The position numbers and the translations under genes were made by a program. A stretch of DNA of 64,000 nt from Mycobacterium heckeshornense (GTDB lineage: Bacteria > Actinomycetota > Actinomycetes > Mycobacteriales > Mycobacteriaceae): assembly GCF_016592155.1 (NCBI RefSeq), contig NZ_AP024237.1, positions 372,001 to 436,000 on the forward strand, in the 5' to 3' direction. Below are positions 1 through 8,195 of the stretch, piece by piece (within the stretch, counting starts at the first letter, position 1; each line of letters opens with the position of its first letter). Under the pieces are notes generated by a model. The model saw only the letters and a list, made by a program, of their open reading frames with translations, had not been told where the DNA came from and made no database searches.

Positions 1-1
1 G

Positions 2-1261
2 AACTACGGCGCGCTGGCCACCAACGCCCAGCTGCAGCAAAGCTTCTTCAGTCCGATCGCCGGTTTCGACGAGGTGGCCGCACCGAAACCTGCCGCGACG
101 GCCATGACAGGATTGCGGGTGCTCAGCGATCGTGAATTCACTGTGCGGCTCAAAGCACCCGCTATCGATTTCAAACTGCGGCTTGGCTTTTCGCCATTCT
201 ATCCGCTTCCGCCGGTAGCGTTTCGAGACATGGCGGCGTTCGGGCAGCATCCGATCGGCAACGGTCCGTACAAGCTCGCCGACGGCGGGTCCTGGCAGCA
301 CAACGTCAAAATCGAGCTGGTGCCCAACCCCGCTTACCATGGCAGCCGGGTGCCGCAGAACAAAGGGCTGCGTTTCGTCTTCTACGCCAGCCTCGACACC
401 GCCTACGCAGACCTGCTCTCAGCCAACCTCGATGTGCTGGACACGATTCCGACCAGCGTACTGCCGGTCTACCGCAAAGACCTCGGCGGGCGTGCTGTCA
501 CCGCACCCGCGGCGGTCAATCAGACCCTGGATACGCCGCTGCGGCTAGCGCACTTCGGCGGCGAAGAAGGCAGGCTGCGCCGGCTCGCCCTGTCGGCAGC
601 GATCAACCGGGACCAGATCTGTCGACAGATCTTCATCGAATCCCGCGCGCCCGCACGTGATTTCACCGCCAGTTCGCTGCCCGGATACAACCCGAACATC
701 GAAGGCAGCGACGCGCTGGACTTCAACCCGGACCGGGCGCGCCAGCTGTGGTCGCGGGCCAACGGCATCTCGCAATGGAGCGGGAGCTATGCAATCGCAT
801 ACAACGCGGACGGCGGTCACCAGGAGTGGGTGGACGCGGTGGCCAACAGCATCAAGAACACGCTGGGCATCGACGCGGTCGGCGCACCACAACCCACGTT
901 CGCGGGGTTTCGTACCCAGATCACCGGTCACACCATCACTACTGCGTTTCGCGCCGGCTGGCAGGGCGACTACCCGTCGATGCTGGAGTTTTTGGCGCCC
1001 CTGTTCGTCACCGGCGCCGGCGCCAACGACGTCGGCTACTCCAACCGGGATTTCGACGCCGCGCTGGCCAGCGCCGAGTCCGCGCCCAGCCTGCCGCAGT
1101 CCTACGCGCTGACCAACCAAGCTCAGCGAATCCTGTTGCACGACATGCCAGTTGTACCGCTGTGGTACACCATCAGCGTGGCTGGATACTCACCCGCGGT
1201 GCGCAACGTGGTCTTGACCTGGAATGGTCTGCCCGACTACGAACACATCCGCAAGACGTGA
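2..1261 (+). CDS. dppA: Peptide ABC importer substrate-binding lipoprotein DppA (5' truncated)
   Basis: This is the carboxy-terminal 419 residues of a family-5 extracellular solute-binding protein, which captures peptides outside the membrane and delivers them to the DppBC channel. The frame is open from base 2, so the signal peptide, lipobox and roughly the first 120 residues lie outside the window (mycobacterial DppA is about 540 aa). The TGA stop is one base before the dppB ATG, so this is the first gene of a dppABCD operon. In M. tuberculosis the equivalent system has been linked to peptide and heme uptake. Ligand preference cannot be read here. The assignment rests on the C-terminal fold plus gene order. 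Confidence 0.88.
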   Translation, partial: NYGALATNAQLQQSFFSPIAGFDEVAAPKPAATAMTGLRVLSDREFTVRLKAPAIDFKLRLGFSPFYPLPPVAFRDMAAFGQHPIGNGPYKLADGGSWQHNVKIELVPNPAYHGSRVPQNKGLRFVFYASLDTAYADLLSANLDVLDTIPTSVLPVYRKDLGGRAVTAPAAVNQTLDTPLRLAHFGGEEGRLRRLALSAAINRDQICRQIFIESRAPARDFTASSLPGYNPNIEGSDALDFNPDRARQLWSRANGISQWSGSYAIAYNADGGHQEWVDAVANSIKNTLGIDAVGAPQPTFAGFRTQITGHTITTAFRAGWQGDYPSMLEFLAPLFVTGAGANDVGYSNRDFDAALASAESAPSLPQSYALTNQAQRILLHDMPVVPLWYTISVAGYSPAVRNVVLTWNGLPDYEHIRKT

Positions 1262-1262
1262 C

Positions 1263-2189
1263 ATGGCCTGGTACGTCGTCCGCCGTATCGCGCTGATGGT
1301 TCCCGTTTTTCTCGGCGCCACCCTGCTGATCTACGGGATGGTGTTCCTGCTGCCGGGAGATCCGATAGCCGCACTGGGCGGGGACCGGCCGCTGAGCCCA
1401 GCGGTGGCGGCACAGCTGCGAGCCCAATACCACCTCGACGACCCCTTCGTGGTGCAGTACTTGCACTATCTGGCCGACATTGTGCGCGGTGACTTCGGCC
1501 GCGCCTACTCTGGTCTGCCGGTCAGCACCGTTTTGGCCCAAGCCTTTCCAGTGACAATGCGGTTGGCGGCGATCGCGCTGGCGGTGGAGGCGATCCTCGG
1601 GATCGGCTTGGGCGTGATCGCCGGCTTGCGCCAGGGCGGCATCTTCGACGCCGGGGTGCTGACCGCGAGCCTGGTCATCATCGCGGTCCCGATCTTCGTG
1701 CTGGGTTTCGTGGCGCAGTTCGCCTTCGGCGTCCGGCTGGGGATCGTCCCGGTCACGGTGGGCGATCAGGCGACATTCGCGCGGCTGCTGCTGCCCGGCA
1801 TCGTGCTGGGTTCGGTGTCGTTTGCCTACGTGGTGCGGTTGACCCGTTCGGCGGTGGCTGCCAATGCCCACGCCGACTATGTGCGCACTGCGACCGCCAA
1901 GGGACTTTCCCGGCCCCGGGTGGTCACCGTGCACATTCTGCGCAACTCGCTGATTCCGGTGGTGACGTTTCTCGGCGCGGACCTCGGCGCGCTGATGGGC
2001 GGTGCGATCGTGACCGAAGGTATCTTCAACATCCACGGTGTCGGCGGTGTGCTGTATCAGGCGGTCACCCGGCAGGAGGTGCCGACCGTGGTGTCCATCG
2101 TGACCGTGCTTGTCGTGGTGTACCTGATCACCAACCTGGCGGTGGACCTGCTCTACGCGGTTCTGGACCCCCGGATCCGCTATGGCTGA
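1263..2189 (+). CDS. dppB: Peptide ABC importer permease DppB
   Basis: Integral membrane permease of the peptide importer, 308 aa, the same length as mycobacterial DppB. The N-terminus (MAWYVVRRIALMVPVFLG) is the usual first transmembrane helix of the DppB/OppB family. Further hydrophobic helices follow, and the cytoplasmic EAA-type coupling loop lies near residues 199-225 (ADYVRTATAKGLSRPRV). I chose the ATG one base after the dppA stop; an upstream in-frame start would overlap dppA. The 3' end overlaps dppC by 8 bases, which indicates translational coupling. It pairs with DppC to form the channel. Confidence 0.92.
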   Translation: MAWYVVRRIALMVPVFLGATLLIYGMVFLLPGDPIAALGGDRPLSPAVAAQLRAQYHLDDPFVVQYLHYLADIVRGDFGRAYSGLPVSTVLAQAFPVTMRLAAIALAVEAILGIGLGVIAGLRQGGIFDAGVLTASLVIIAVPIFVLGFVAQFAFGVRLGIVPVTVGDQATFARLLLPGIVLGSVSFAYVVRLTRSAVAANAHADYVRTATAKGLSRPRVVTVHILRNSLIPVVTFLGADLGALMGGAIVTEGIFNIHGVGGVLYQAVTRQEVPTVVSIVTVLVVVYLITNLAVDLLYAVLDPRIRYG

Positions 2190-3045
2190 ACAAGTTGTCA
2201 GCCACGGCTTGTGGCGCACCACCTGGTGGGGACTGCGCCGGCAACCGAAGTTCCTTGTGGCCGCAGCGCTGATCGTGTTCGTCGGTCTGGTCGCCGCTTT
2301 CCCCGCGTTGTTCACCAGCGCCGACCCGACCTACGCCGACCCCGGCCAAAGCCTGCTGAACCCGTCGGCGGCGCATTGGTTCGGCACCGACCTACAGGGC
2401 CACGACATCTACGCCCGCACCGTGTACGGCGCGCGGGCTTCCATCACCGTGGGGTTGGGCGCGACGCTGGCGGTGTTCGTCGTCGGCGGAACCCTGGGCG
2501 CGCTGGCCGGCTTCTACGGCGGCTGGATAGACGCGGCGGTGTCCCGCCTCGCTGATGTGTTCTTCGGAATACCGCTGCTGCTCGCCGCGATCGTGCTCAT
2601 GCAGGTCATGCAGCACCGCACGGTGTGGACGGTGATCGCGATCCTGGCATCGTTCGGCTGGCCACAGATCGCCCGCATCGCGCGCAGCGCGGTCATCCAG
2701 GTGCGGACCAGCGACTATGTGCTGGCAGCTAAGGCCATGGGGCTGAGCAGGTTTCGGATTTTGGTATGGCACGCGCTGCCCAACGCGGTGGGCCCGGTGA
2801 TCGCCGTCGCCACCGTCGCGCTGGGTACATTCATCGTCACTGAAGCGACGTTGTCCTACCTCGGCGTCGGGCTGCCGCCGTCGGTGGTGTCCTGGGGCGG
2901 TGACATCAGCATCGCCCAGACCCGACTGCGCGCCGGCTCTCCGATCTTGTTCTATCCGGCGGGGGCATTAGCGATTACGGTGCTGGCTTTCATGATGATG
3001 GGCGACGCGTTACGCGACGCCTTGGATCCGGTGTCACGGTCATGA
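2182..3045 (+). CDS. dppC: Peptide ABC importer permease DppC
   Basis: Second membrane subunit of the importer, 287 aa. It has the typical OppC/DppC arrangement: a cytoplasmic N-terminal segment, one helix (FLVAAALIVFVGLVAAFPAL), a periplasmic loop with a FGTDLQGHD-type motif, then the permease core. The EAA coupling loop is near residues 177-195 (YVLAAKAMGLSRFRI). The ATG overlaps the end of dppB, and the stop overlaps the dppD ATG in an ATGA arrangement. It forms the translocation pathway with DppB and is energised by DppD. Confidence 0.92.
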   Translation: MAEQVVSHGLWRTTWWGLRRQPKFLVAAALIVFVGLVAAFPALFTSADPTYADPGQSLLNPSAAHWFGTDLQGHDIYARTVYGARASITVGLGATLAVFVVGGTLGALAGFYGGWIDAAVSRLADVFFGIPLLLAAIVLMQVMQHRTVWTVIAILASFGWPQIARIARSAVIQVRTSDYVLAAKAMGLSRFRILVWHALPNAVGPVIAVATVALGTFIVTEATLSYLGVGLPPSVVSWGGDISIAQTRLRAGSPILFYPAGALAITVLAFMMMGDALRDALDPVSRS

Positions 3046-4640
3046 GTGGCGCGGAAGGGCCGCTGCTCGCGGTCGAGGACCTCGAAGTCAGATTCGGCGA
3101 CGACGATGCCGCGGTTCGTGGAGTGTGGCTCACGGTGCACCATGGGCAGACCGTTGGCGTGGTCGGCGAATCCGGCTCAGGCAAATCCACCACCGCGGCC
3201 GCCATACTCGGGCTGCTTCCCGGCGACGGACGGATCACTCGTGGCCGCATCCTCTTCGAAGGCCTCGATCTCGCCGCGGCCAATCCGCGGGTATTGCGCT
3301 CGATCCGGGGCCGGGCGATCGGTTACGTGCCGCAGGATCCGATGACCAACCTCAACCCAGTGTGGGGGGTCGGCTTTCAAGTCCGAGAAGCATTGCGCGC
3401 CAATAATATCTCCGACCACCGACCGTTGGACCTGCTCGCCTGGGCGGGCATACCGGATCCGGCCACCCAGGCCCGCCGCTATCCGCATCAGCTGTCCGGC
3501 GGCATGTGCCAGCGCGCCCTCATCGCCATCGGGTTGGCCGGACGGCCACGGCTGCTGATCGCCGATGAGCCGACCTCGGCGCTCGACGTCACCGTGCAGC
3601 GAAAGGTGCTTGATCATCTGCAGCGTCTGGCCCGCGAACGCGGTACCGCGGTGTTGCTGATCACTCATGACCTGGCACTGGCCGCCGAACGCGCCGAGCG
3701 TCTGGTCGTCATGCAGCGCGGTGTGGTCGTGGAATCCGGTGATGCACAGGAGGTTCTGGCCAATCCCCAGCACGATTACACGCGTCAGCTTATCGCCGCG
3801 GCACCGGCGATGCGCCCAGCGGGCAGGCCCGCTCGGCGAACCGGTGACGACATCGTGGTCGCCTCGGAGTTGACGAAGGTCTACCGGATGTCACGCGGAG
3901 CGCCGTGGCGGCATGCGGAGCTGCGCGCTGTCGACGGCGTGTCGTTTCGGCTGCGGCGAGCCAGCACGCTGGGGATCGCTGGCGAATCCGGTTCGGGGAA
4001 ATCCACCCTGGCACGGATGGTGCTCGGTCTGCTGCAACCGAGCTCAGGCACAGTGTTTTTCGACGGCCAGGATGTCGGCGCGTTAGACCGTCGGCGAGCG
4101 TTCGCGTTTCGCCGGCGAATACAGCCGGTTTTTCAAAACCCTTACAGCAGTTTAGATCCCATGTACTCGGTATTTCGTGCCATCGAGGAACCCTTACGCG
4201 TCCACGGCATCGGCGACCGTCGGCAACGTGCGCAGGCGGTGCGTGAGCTGGCCGACCAGGTGGCGTTGCCGTCGTGGCTGTTGGGCCGCTTGCCTCGCGA
4301 GCTGTCCGGCGGCCAGCGCCAGCGGGTCGCGATCGCCCGGGCGCTGGCGCTGCACCCGGAGGTGCTGGTGTGCGACGAGGCCGTCTCGTCGCTTGACGTC
4401 GTGGTGCAGGCCCAGATACTGGACCTGCTCGCCGACCTGCAGGCTCGACTCGGCCTGACCTATCTGTTCATCAGCCACGATCTGGCGGTGATACGCCAAA
4501 TCGCCGACGAGGTCCTGGTGATGCACGCCGGACGGGTGGTCGAGCACGCACCGACCGAGGACGTGTTCACCCGACCGCGCCATGAGCACACCCGCCAACT
4601 GCTCGACGCCATCCCCCGGCGCACCCACCCGATAGCGTGA
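3042..4640 (+). CDS. dppD: Peptide ABC importer ATPase DppD (two fused nucleotide-binding domains)
   Basis: A 532-aa ATPase carrying two complete ABC domains in one chain, replacing the separate DppD and DppF of many bacteria. Domain 1 has Walker A GESGSGKS near residue 42, signature LSGGM near 151 and Walker B LLIADEP near 171. Domain 2 has Walker A GESGSGKST near 314, signature LSGGQ near 421 and Walker B VLVCDEA near 442. The domain 2 end shows the oligopeptide-type ATPase C-terminus. It hydrolyses ATP at the inner face of the DppBC channel. This is the last gene of the tight dppABCD operon; the next gene begins seven bases after its stop. Confidence 0.94.
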   Translation: MSGAEGPLLAVEDLEVRFGDDDAAVRGVWLTVHHGQTVGVVGESGSGKSTTAAAILGLLPGDGRITRGRILFEGLDLAAANPRVLRSIRGRAIGYVPQDPMTNLNPVWGVGFQVREALRANNISDHRPLDLLAWAGIPDPATQARRYPHQLSGGMCQRALIAIGLAGRPRLLIADEPTSALDVTVQRKVLDHLQRLARERGTAVLLITHDLALAAERAERLVVMQRGVVVESGDAQEVLANPQHDYTRQLIAAAPAMRPAGRPARRTGDDIVVASELTKVYRMSRGAPWRHAELRAVDGVSFRLRRASTLGIAGESGSGKSTLARMVLGLLQPSSGTVFFDGQDVGALDRRRAFAFRRRIQPVFQNPYSSLDPMYSVFRAIEEPLRVHGIGDRRQRAQAVRELADQVALPSWLLGRLPRELSGGQRQRVAIARALALHPEVLVCDEAVSSLDVVVQAQILDLLADLQARLGLTYLFISHDLAVIRQIADEVLVMHAGRVVEHAPTEDVFTRPRHEHTRQLLDAIPRRTHPIA

Positions 4641-4647
4641 GGCTCCT

Positions 4648-5394
4648 GTGACCAATGACCCGCTGGCTCCGCTGCTGGAGCTGTCCGGCGTGGCCATGGC
4701 CTGCGAGCAGGCGCGTGACGCGCTGGGCCGGGCGCACCGGCACCCGGCCAACCTGCGGGACTGGCCGGTGACCGCGGCCGAGGCGGCGTTGCGGGCGGCG
4801 CGGGCCTCGGCCGTGCTCGATGGCGGCGTGCTCAGGCTGGACGTCTCCGCGGCCGGCGACCCGATATTCGCCGGCGCGCTGCGAGTGGCGCAGGCCCTGG
4901 AAGGTGGACAGACCAGCCTGGTCGGGGTGTGGCAGCGGGCGCCGATGCAGGCGCTGGCCCGGCTGCACATGCTCGCGGCCGCCGGTCAGGTCGACGCGGA
5001 CCAGCTGGGCCGGCCCCGGGTGGACGCCGACGTCGCGCCGCGTCTTGAGCTGCTCGCGGATCTGGTCAGCGGCGGCACCCGGGCCCCGGCGCCGGTGGTG
5101 GCGGCGGTCGCGCACGGCGAGCTGTTGACGCTGGGCCCGTTCGGCAGCGCCGACGGTGTGGTCGCCAGGGCGGTGTCGCGGCTGGTGACAGTTGCCACCG
5201 GATTGGACCCGCATGGGCTGGGTGTGCCCGAGGTGTATTGGATGCGCCGCGGCGCCGACTATCGCGACGCCGCCAACGGCTTCGCGACCGGCACGGCGGA
5301 AGGCGTCAGGGCCTGGGTGCTGTTGTGCTGCCGCGCGTTGCAGGCCGGTGCGCGCGAGGCGGTGTCGATCGCCGACGCCGTGGCGCGTGGTTAG
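4648..5394 (+). CDS. Conserved hypothetical with degenerate Fic-like core
   Basis: A 248-aa protein starting with GTG, positionally equivalent to M. tuberculosis Rv3662c. I do not know its function. Residues 156-180 read HGELLTLGPFGSADGVVAR, which has the layout of a Fic/DOC signature (PF-x-x-x-DG-x-x-AR). The catalytic His before Pro-Phe is replaced by Gly and the Asn of the phosphate-binding GNGR is not present, so AMP-transferase activity would not be expected from the canonical mechanism. It is Ala-rich, with no signal peptide or membrane helix. It follows dppD by seven bases and probably shares its transcript. The Fic relationship is my inference from the motif. Confidence 0.72.
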   Translation: MTNDPLAPLLELSGVAMACEQARDALGRAHRHPANLRDWPVTAAEAALRAARASAVLDGGVLRLDVSAAGDPIFAGALRVAQALEGGQTSLVGVWQRAPMQALARLHMLAAAGQVDADQLGRPRVDADVAPRLELLADLVSGGTRAPAPVVAAVAHGELLTLGPFGSADGVVARAVSRLVTVATGLDPHGLGVPEVYWMRRGADYRDAANGFATGTAEGVRAWVLLCCRALQAGAREAVSIADAVARG

Positions 5395-5814
5395 CCGAGC
5401 CGATCGGGAATAAGCCCTACACACATGTGAAGCGGGCGGCGATCCGAATGGTCTCGGCGCGCCGCCCGCTAGCACGGAACTCGGTTACCAAGCGTGCAAC
5501 TTCGGGTTGCGTGGGTTGGCCTCGGCGATCTTGCGAAGTGTCCGGCTGCGACCCCACCCAAAGGGCCGTCGAAACCGTCCGATCTTCGCAATTACGCAGG
5601 CCCGCAACACTTCTGCCATTATCGCGGCTGTAGCTCCGCGTGGGTGCCGGTATCCGTGCTGGGCCGCCCGGATCGGGAGACCGATTCTTCTCTTCCGAAT
5701 CGACCTTGGCCTCACCGGGCTTCCGTGACTCCTTTGTACTACGTGACCCCAATCACATCAAGACTTAAATGTGGCGCGAGGGCCTCAAGCGGTCCGGCCG
5801 ATGTTTGCTGACGG
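5395..5814. other. 420-base gap without a recognisable gene
   Basis: This spacer lies between the end of the dpp-associated operon and the convergent HAD-phosphatase gene. Short open frames occur on both strands, but none has a ribosome-binding site, recognisable family or mycobacterial third-position GC pattern. I see no tRNA, no strong hairpin and no repeat. It is presumably the shared 3' region of two converging transcripts. Confidence 0.5.
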
Positions 5815-6672
5815 TCAGAACGCGAAGCGGCGCAGCAGCGAATAGGTGAGGGCTCCCGCGGCCAGCGCACTGACACCCAGCGCGGCCGTCGTGGCGACCG
5901 CTGCGCTCGACGGCGCCGGAATGCGGTCTCGCAACGACACCGGCCGGGAAAACATCAGCACCGGCCAGCCCCTGGCGCTTGCGACCTTGCGCAGCGCTCG
6001 ATCGGGGTTGACCACACTCGGATGGCCAACCGCCTCCAGCATCGGCAAGTCGGTGATCGAGTCGGAGTAGGCGTAGCAGTGGTCCAGCTCGTACCCTTCC
6101 CGGGCGGCCAGCTGCCGGATCGCCTCGACCTTGCCCTCGCCGTAGCAGTAGAACGCGATCTCGCCGGTGTATTTGCCGTCCTTGACCACCATCTTGGTCG
6201 CCATCGCGTGGGTGGCGCCCACCGCCCGGGCGATCGGTGCCACCAGCTCCTCGCCGGAGGCCGACACCACCACCACATCGCGGCCGCACAGCTTGTGGCC
6301 CGCGATGAGATCGGCCGCTTCGGCGAACACCAGCGGAGTGACGATGTCGTGCAAGGTCTCGTTGACGATCGACTTGACCTGCTCGACATCCCAGCCGCTG
6401 CACATGTTGGTCAGGTGGAGGCGCATCCGGTTCATCTGGTCATGGTCGGCACCCGACAGCAGGTAGAGGAACTGGGCGTAACTGGACTTGAGCACCGTGC
6501 GCCGATTGATCAGCCCCTGGTCGAAGAAGGGTTTACTGAACGCCAGCGTGCTGGACTTGGCGATGATGGTCTTGTCGAGGTCGAAAAACGCGGCGGTGCG
6601 GGGTTGCCGGTCGGGTTGCGCGGGCGGCGGCGGCGAAGTTTGCTGCGGCGCGGCCGAATTGGCGACGGTCAC
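5815..6672 (-). CDS. HAD-superfamily (SerB-like) phosphohydrolase with C-terminal membrane anchor
   Basis: A 285-aa haloacid-dehalogenase hydrolase equivalent to Rv3661. Motif I FDLDKT (nucleophile Asp about residue 31), motif II Ser in VVVSAS, a conserved Lys, and motif IV YSDSITDLP are all present. The IB subfamily includes phosphoserine phosphatase-like enzymes; the substrate is unknown. A C-terminal hydrophobic stretch (ATTAALGVSALAAGALTY) followed by LLRRF suggests a tail anchor. I chose the GTG at 6672 because the upstream ATG at 6699 would add only nine unconserved residues and homologues are about 287 aa. It is divergent from the 6C RNA and pilus operon. Confidence 0.85.
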   Translation of the reverse strand: MTVANSAAPQQTSPPPPAQPDRQPRTAAFFDLDKTIIAKSSTLAFSKPFFDQGLINRRTVLKSSYAQFLYLLSGADHDQMNRMRLHLTNMCSGWDVEQVKSIVNETLHDIVTPLVFAEAADLIAGHKLCGRDVVVVSASGEELVAPIARAVGATHAMATKMVVKDGKYTGEIAFYCYGEGKVEAIRQLAAREGYELDHCYAYSDSITDLPMLEAVGHPSVVNPDRALRKVASARGWPVLMFSRPVSLRDRIPAPSSAAVATTAALGVSALAAGALTYSLLRRFAF

Positions 6673-6710
6673 CGGCTCAGCATAGGGCGATGCCCGCACA
6701 CGGGGTGAGG

Positions 6711-6719
6711 CTGTGGATA
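6711..6719 (-). promoter_or_regulatory. DnaA-box-like 9-mer
   Basis: Read on the minus strand this is TTATCCACA, the consensus DnaA box. It sits between the HAD gene start and the 6C RNA. Two further near-matches occur about 300 bases away (7010-7018 and 7028-7036). Binding is inferred from the sequence only. Confidence 0.4.
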
Positions 6720-6813
6720 AAAGACCGGCTCAGGGTGGGTCGGGGCGGCGTGCCCGTCGATGATTTCGGATTCGCAATCACCGAGGTGTCCTGCTTCCTG
6801 TTGCAAGCAGCAC

Positions 6814-6844
6814 TTGCGCGTGCGGGCACTGTCGCGTGTATAGT
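6814..6844 (+). promoter_or_regulatory. Promoter of the 6C small RNA
   Basis: A good extended -10 hexamer TATAGT (6839-6844) stands about seven bases before the first predicted RNA hairpin. A weak -35 candidate TTGCGC (6814-6819) is 19 bases upstream. The placement predicts a transcription start near 6851. This matches a stable-RNA promoter of the housekeeping sigma factor; the start itself is inferred. Confidence 0.6.
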
Positions 6845-6850
6845 AACCAG

Positions 6851-6945
6851 TACTCGGCCTGTGCCGAGGTGTATCAGCCCGACCCCCCGGGGCTGATACA
6901 CGACGACCCTCGCCTCCTCCCCCCCTGGCGGGGGTCGTCCCTTTT
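6851..6945 (+). ncRNA. 6C small RNA (B11 family)
   Basis: Conserved actinobacterial small RNA, recognised from structure and position. A 5' hairpin (6853-6868, six pairs, CTGT loop) precedes a long perfect stem 6869-6880/6890-6901 whose loop holds exactly six cytosines (6883-6888). A second C-rich hairpin, 6903-6914/6927-6938, has a loop ending in seven cytosines and is followed by a pyrimidine tail with TTTT, so it doubles as the terminator. In M. tuberculosis, B11/6C lies between Rv3660c and Rv3661, exactly the genes flanking it here. The family regulates mRNAs, including replication and growth functions, through its C-rich loops pairing with G-rich leaders. Confidence 0.9.
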
Positions 6946-7009
6946 CGAAAGCTCTGGTGAGCGTTGCGGAATCACCTTTCCCACGGCCGGTGGTGAGCTC
7001 GTGGCCGAG

Positions 7010-7036
7010 TTGTCCACAGACCGGCCGCTATCCACA
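7010..7036 (+). promoter_or_regulatory. Pair of DnaA-box-like 9-mers upstream of the pilus operon
   Basis: TTGTCCACA (7010-7018, the usual mycobacterial DnaA box) and CTATCCACA (7028-7036, one mismatch to consensus) lie in tandem 50-80 bases before the first gene of the pilus operon. Their starts are 18 bases apart, and both lie on the coding strand. They could allow DnaA to influence expression of the septum-site-like gene downstream, but this is inference. Confidence 0.4.
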
Positions 7037-7088
7037 AAATCTGCGGTAGGGCTGGTGGTTTAGCGCAGCGGCCCGGCACGGTGGGGAC

Positions 7089-8195
7089 GTGGCCTCCACC
7101 CGCAGCCGAATCGGCCCGACCGGCAGTGTCGGGGTGTTGGCGCTGCTCGATGAACCGCTTTTGCGCGACGAGCTCGACCGGGCGGCGGCCGCGGTCGGGG
7201 TGCGGGTGGTCCGCACCAGCGACTCGGCGGCAGCGAGTCGGAAAACCTGGTCGGCCGCTGCCGCTGTGGTTCTCGACGCGGCGGCGGCCGCCCGATGCGG
7301 GCAGCAGGCACTGCCACGGCGCTCCCACGTGGTCGTGGTGTGCGGCACCGAACCCGACGCGTCCACCTGGGCGGCCGCCGTTGCCGTCGGTGCCCAACAT
7401 GTTCTGGTGCTGCCCGCGCAAGAGCGCGAGCTCGTCCGTGAGCTCGCCGATGCCGCGGAGTCGATGTATGACCAGCGGCTGCGCGGCGGGGTGATTGCGG
7501 TGATCGGCGGGCGTGGCGGAGCCGGCGCATCGGTGTTTGCGGCCGCGTTAGCGCAGGCCGCCGGTGACACGCTGTTGGTCGATCTCGACCCCTGGGGTGG
7601 TGGCATCGACCTGGTGCTGGGTTGCGAAACTGCGCCTGGATTGCGCTGGCCGGATCTCGCGGTGCGGGGCGGGCGGCTCGACTGGTCGGCGCTGCGCGAG
7701 GCGCTGCCGCGACACCGCGGGGTGAGCGTCCTCTCAGCCGCCCGCAACAGCCACGAGTTCGAACCCGCGCCGGTGGAGGCCGTCGTCGACGCCGGGCGCC
7801 GCGGCGGGGTCACCGTGGTCTGTGATGTTGCGCGCCGGCTGAGCGATGCGTGCGAAACCGCTTTGCAGTCAGCTGATCTGGTTGTGCTGGTCAGTCCATG
7901 CGATGTGCGGGCATGTGCGGCTACCGCGACGATCGCACCGGTGCTGTGCACGATCAATCCCAACGTGGGTCTCGTCGTGCGCGGTCCGTCGCCGGGCGGG
8001 CTGCGCGCCGCGGAAATCGCTGCTGTCGCCGCCGTGCCGTTGTTGGCGTCGATGAGAGCCGATCCGCGAATCGCGGAGCGACTCGAACATGGCGGGCTGC
8101 GGTTGCCGCGGCGATCCGCCTTGGCGGGCGCGGCCCGCCGCGTCCTCGCCGTGCTACCGAGCCGACCGGCGGAGTCAGAAAGCGGGGCAGCGTGA
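7089..8195 (+). CDS. ssd: Septum-site-determining-like / CpaE-type ATPase (Ssd)
   Basis: A 368-aa MinD/ParA-superfamily protein equivalent to Rv3660c. It has an N-terminal receiver-like region (about 1-130), then an ATPase core with a deviant Walker A (GGRGGAGASVF near 139-150, no canonical GKT) and an LVDLDPWGGG segment. In M. tuberculosis this protein (Ssd) alters septation when overexpressed; in Caulobacter-type Tad systems the family member CpaE localises the pilus apparatus. It starts with GTG, and its TGA overlaps the GTG of cpaF. As first gene of the tad operon it may position the pilus machine as well as, or instead of, acting in division. Confidence 0.85.
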   Translation: MASTRSRIGPTGSVGVLALLDEPLLRDELDRAAAAVGVRVVRTSDSAAASRKTWSAAAAVVLDAAAAARCGQQALPRRSHVVVVCGTEPDASTWAAAVAVGAQHVLVLPAQERELVRELADAAESMYDQRLRGGVIAVIGGRGGAGASVFAAALAQAAGDTLLVDLDPWGGGIDLVLGCETAPGLRWPDLAVRGGRLDWSALREALPRHRGVSVLSAARNSHEFEPAPVEAVVDAGRRGGVTVVCDVARRLSDACETALQSADLVVLVSPCDVRACAATATIAPVLCTINPNVGLVVRGPSPGGLRAAEIAAVAAVPLLASMRADPRIAERLEHGGLRLPRRSALAGAARRVLAVLPSRPAESESGAA

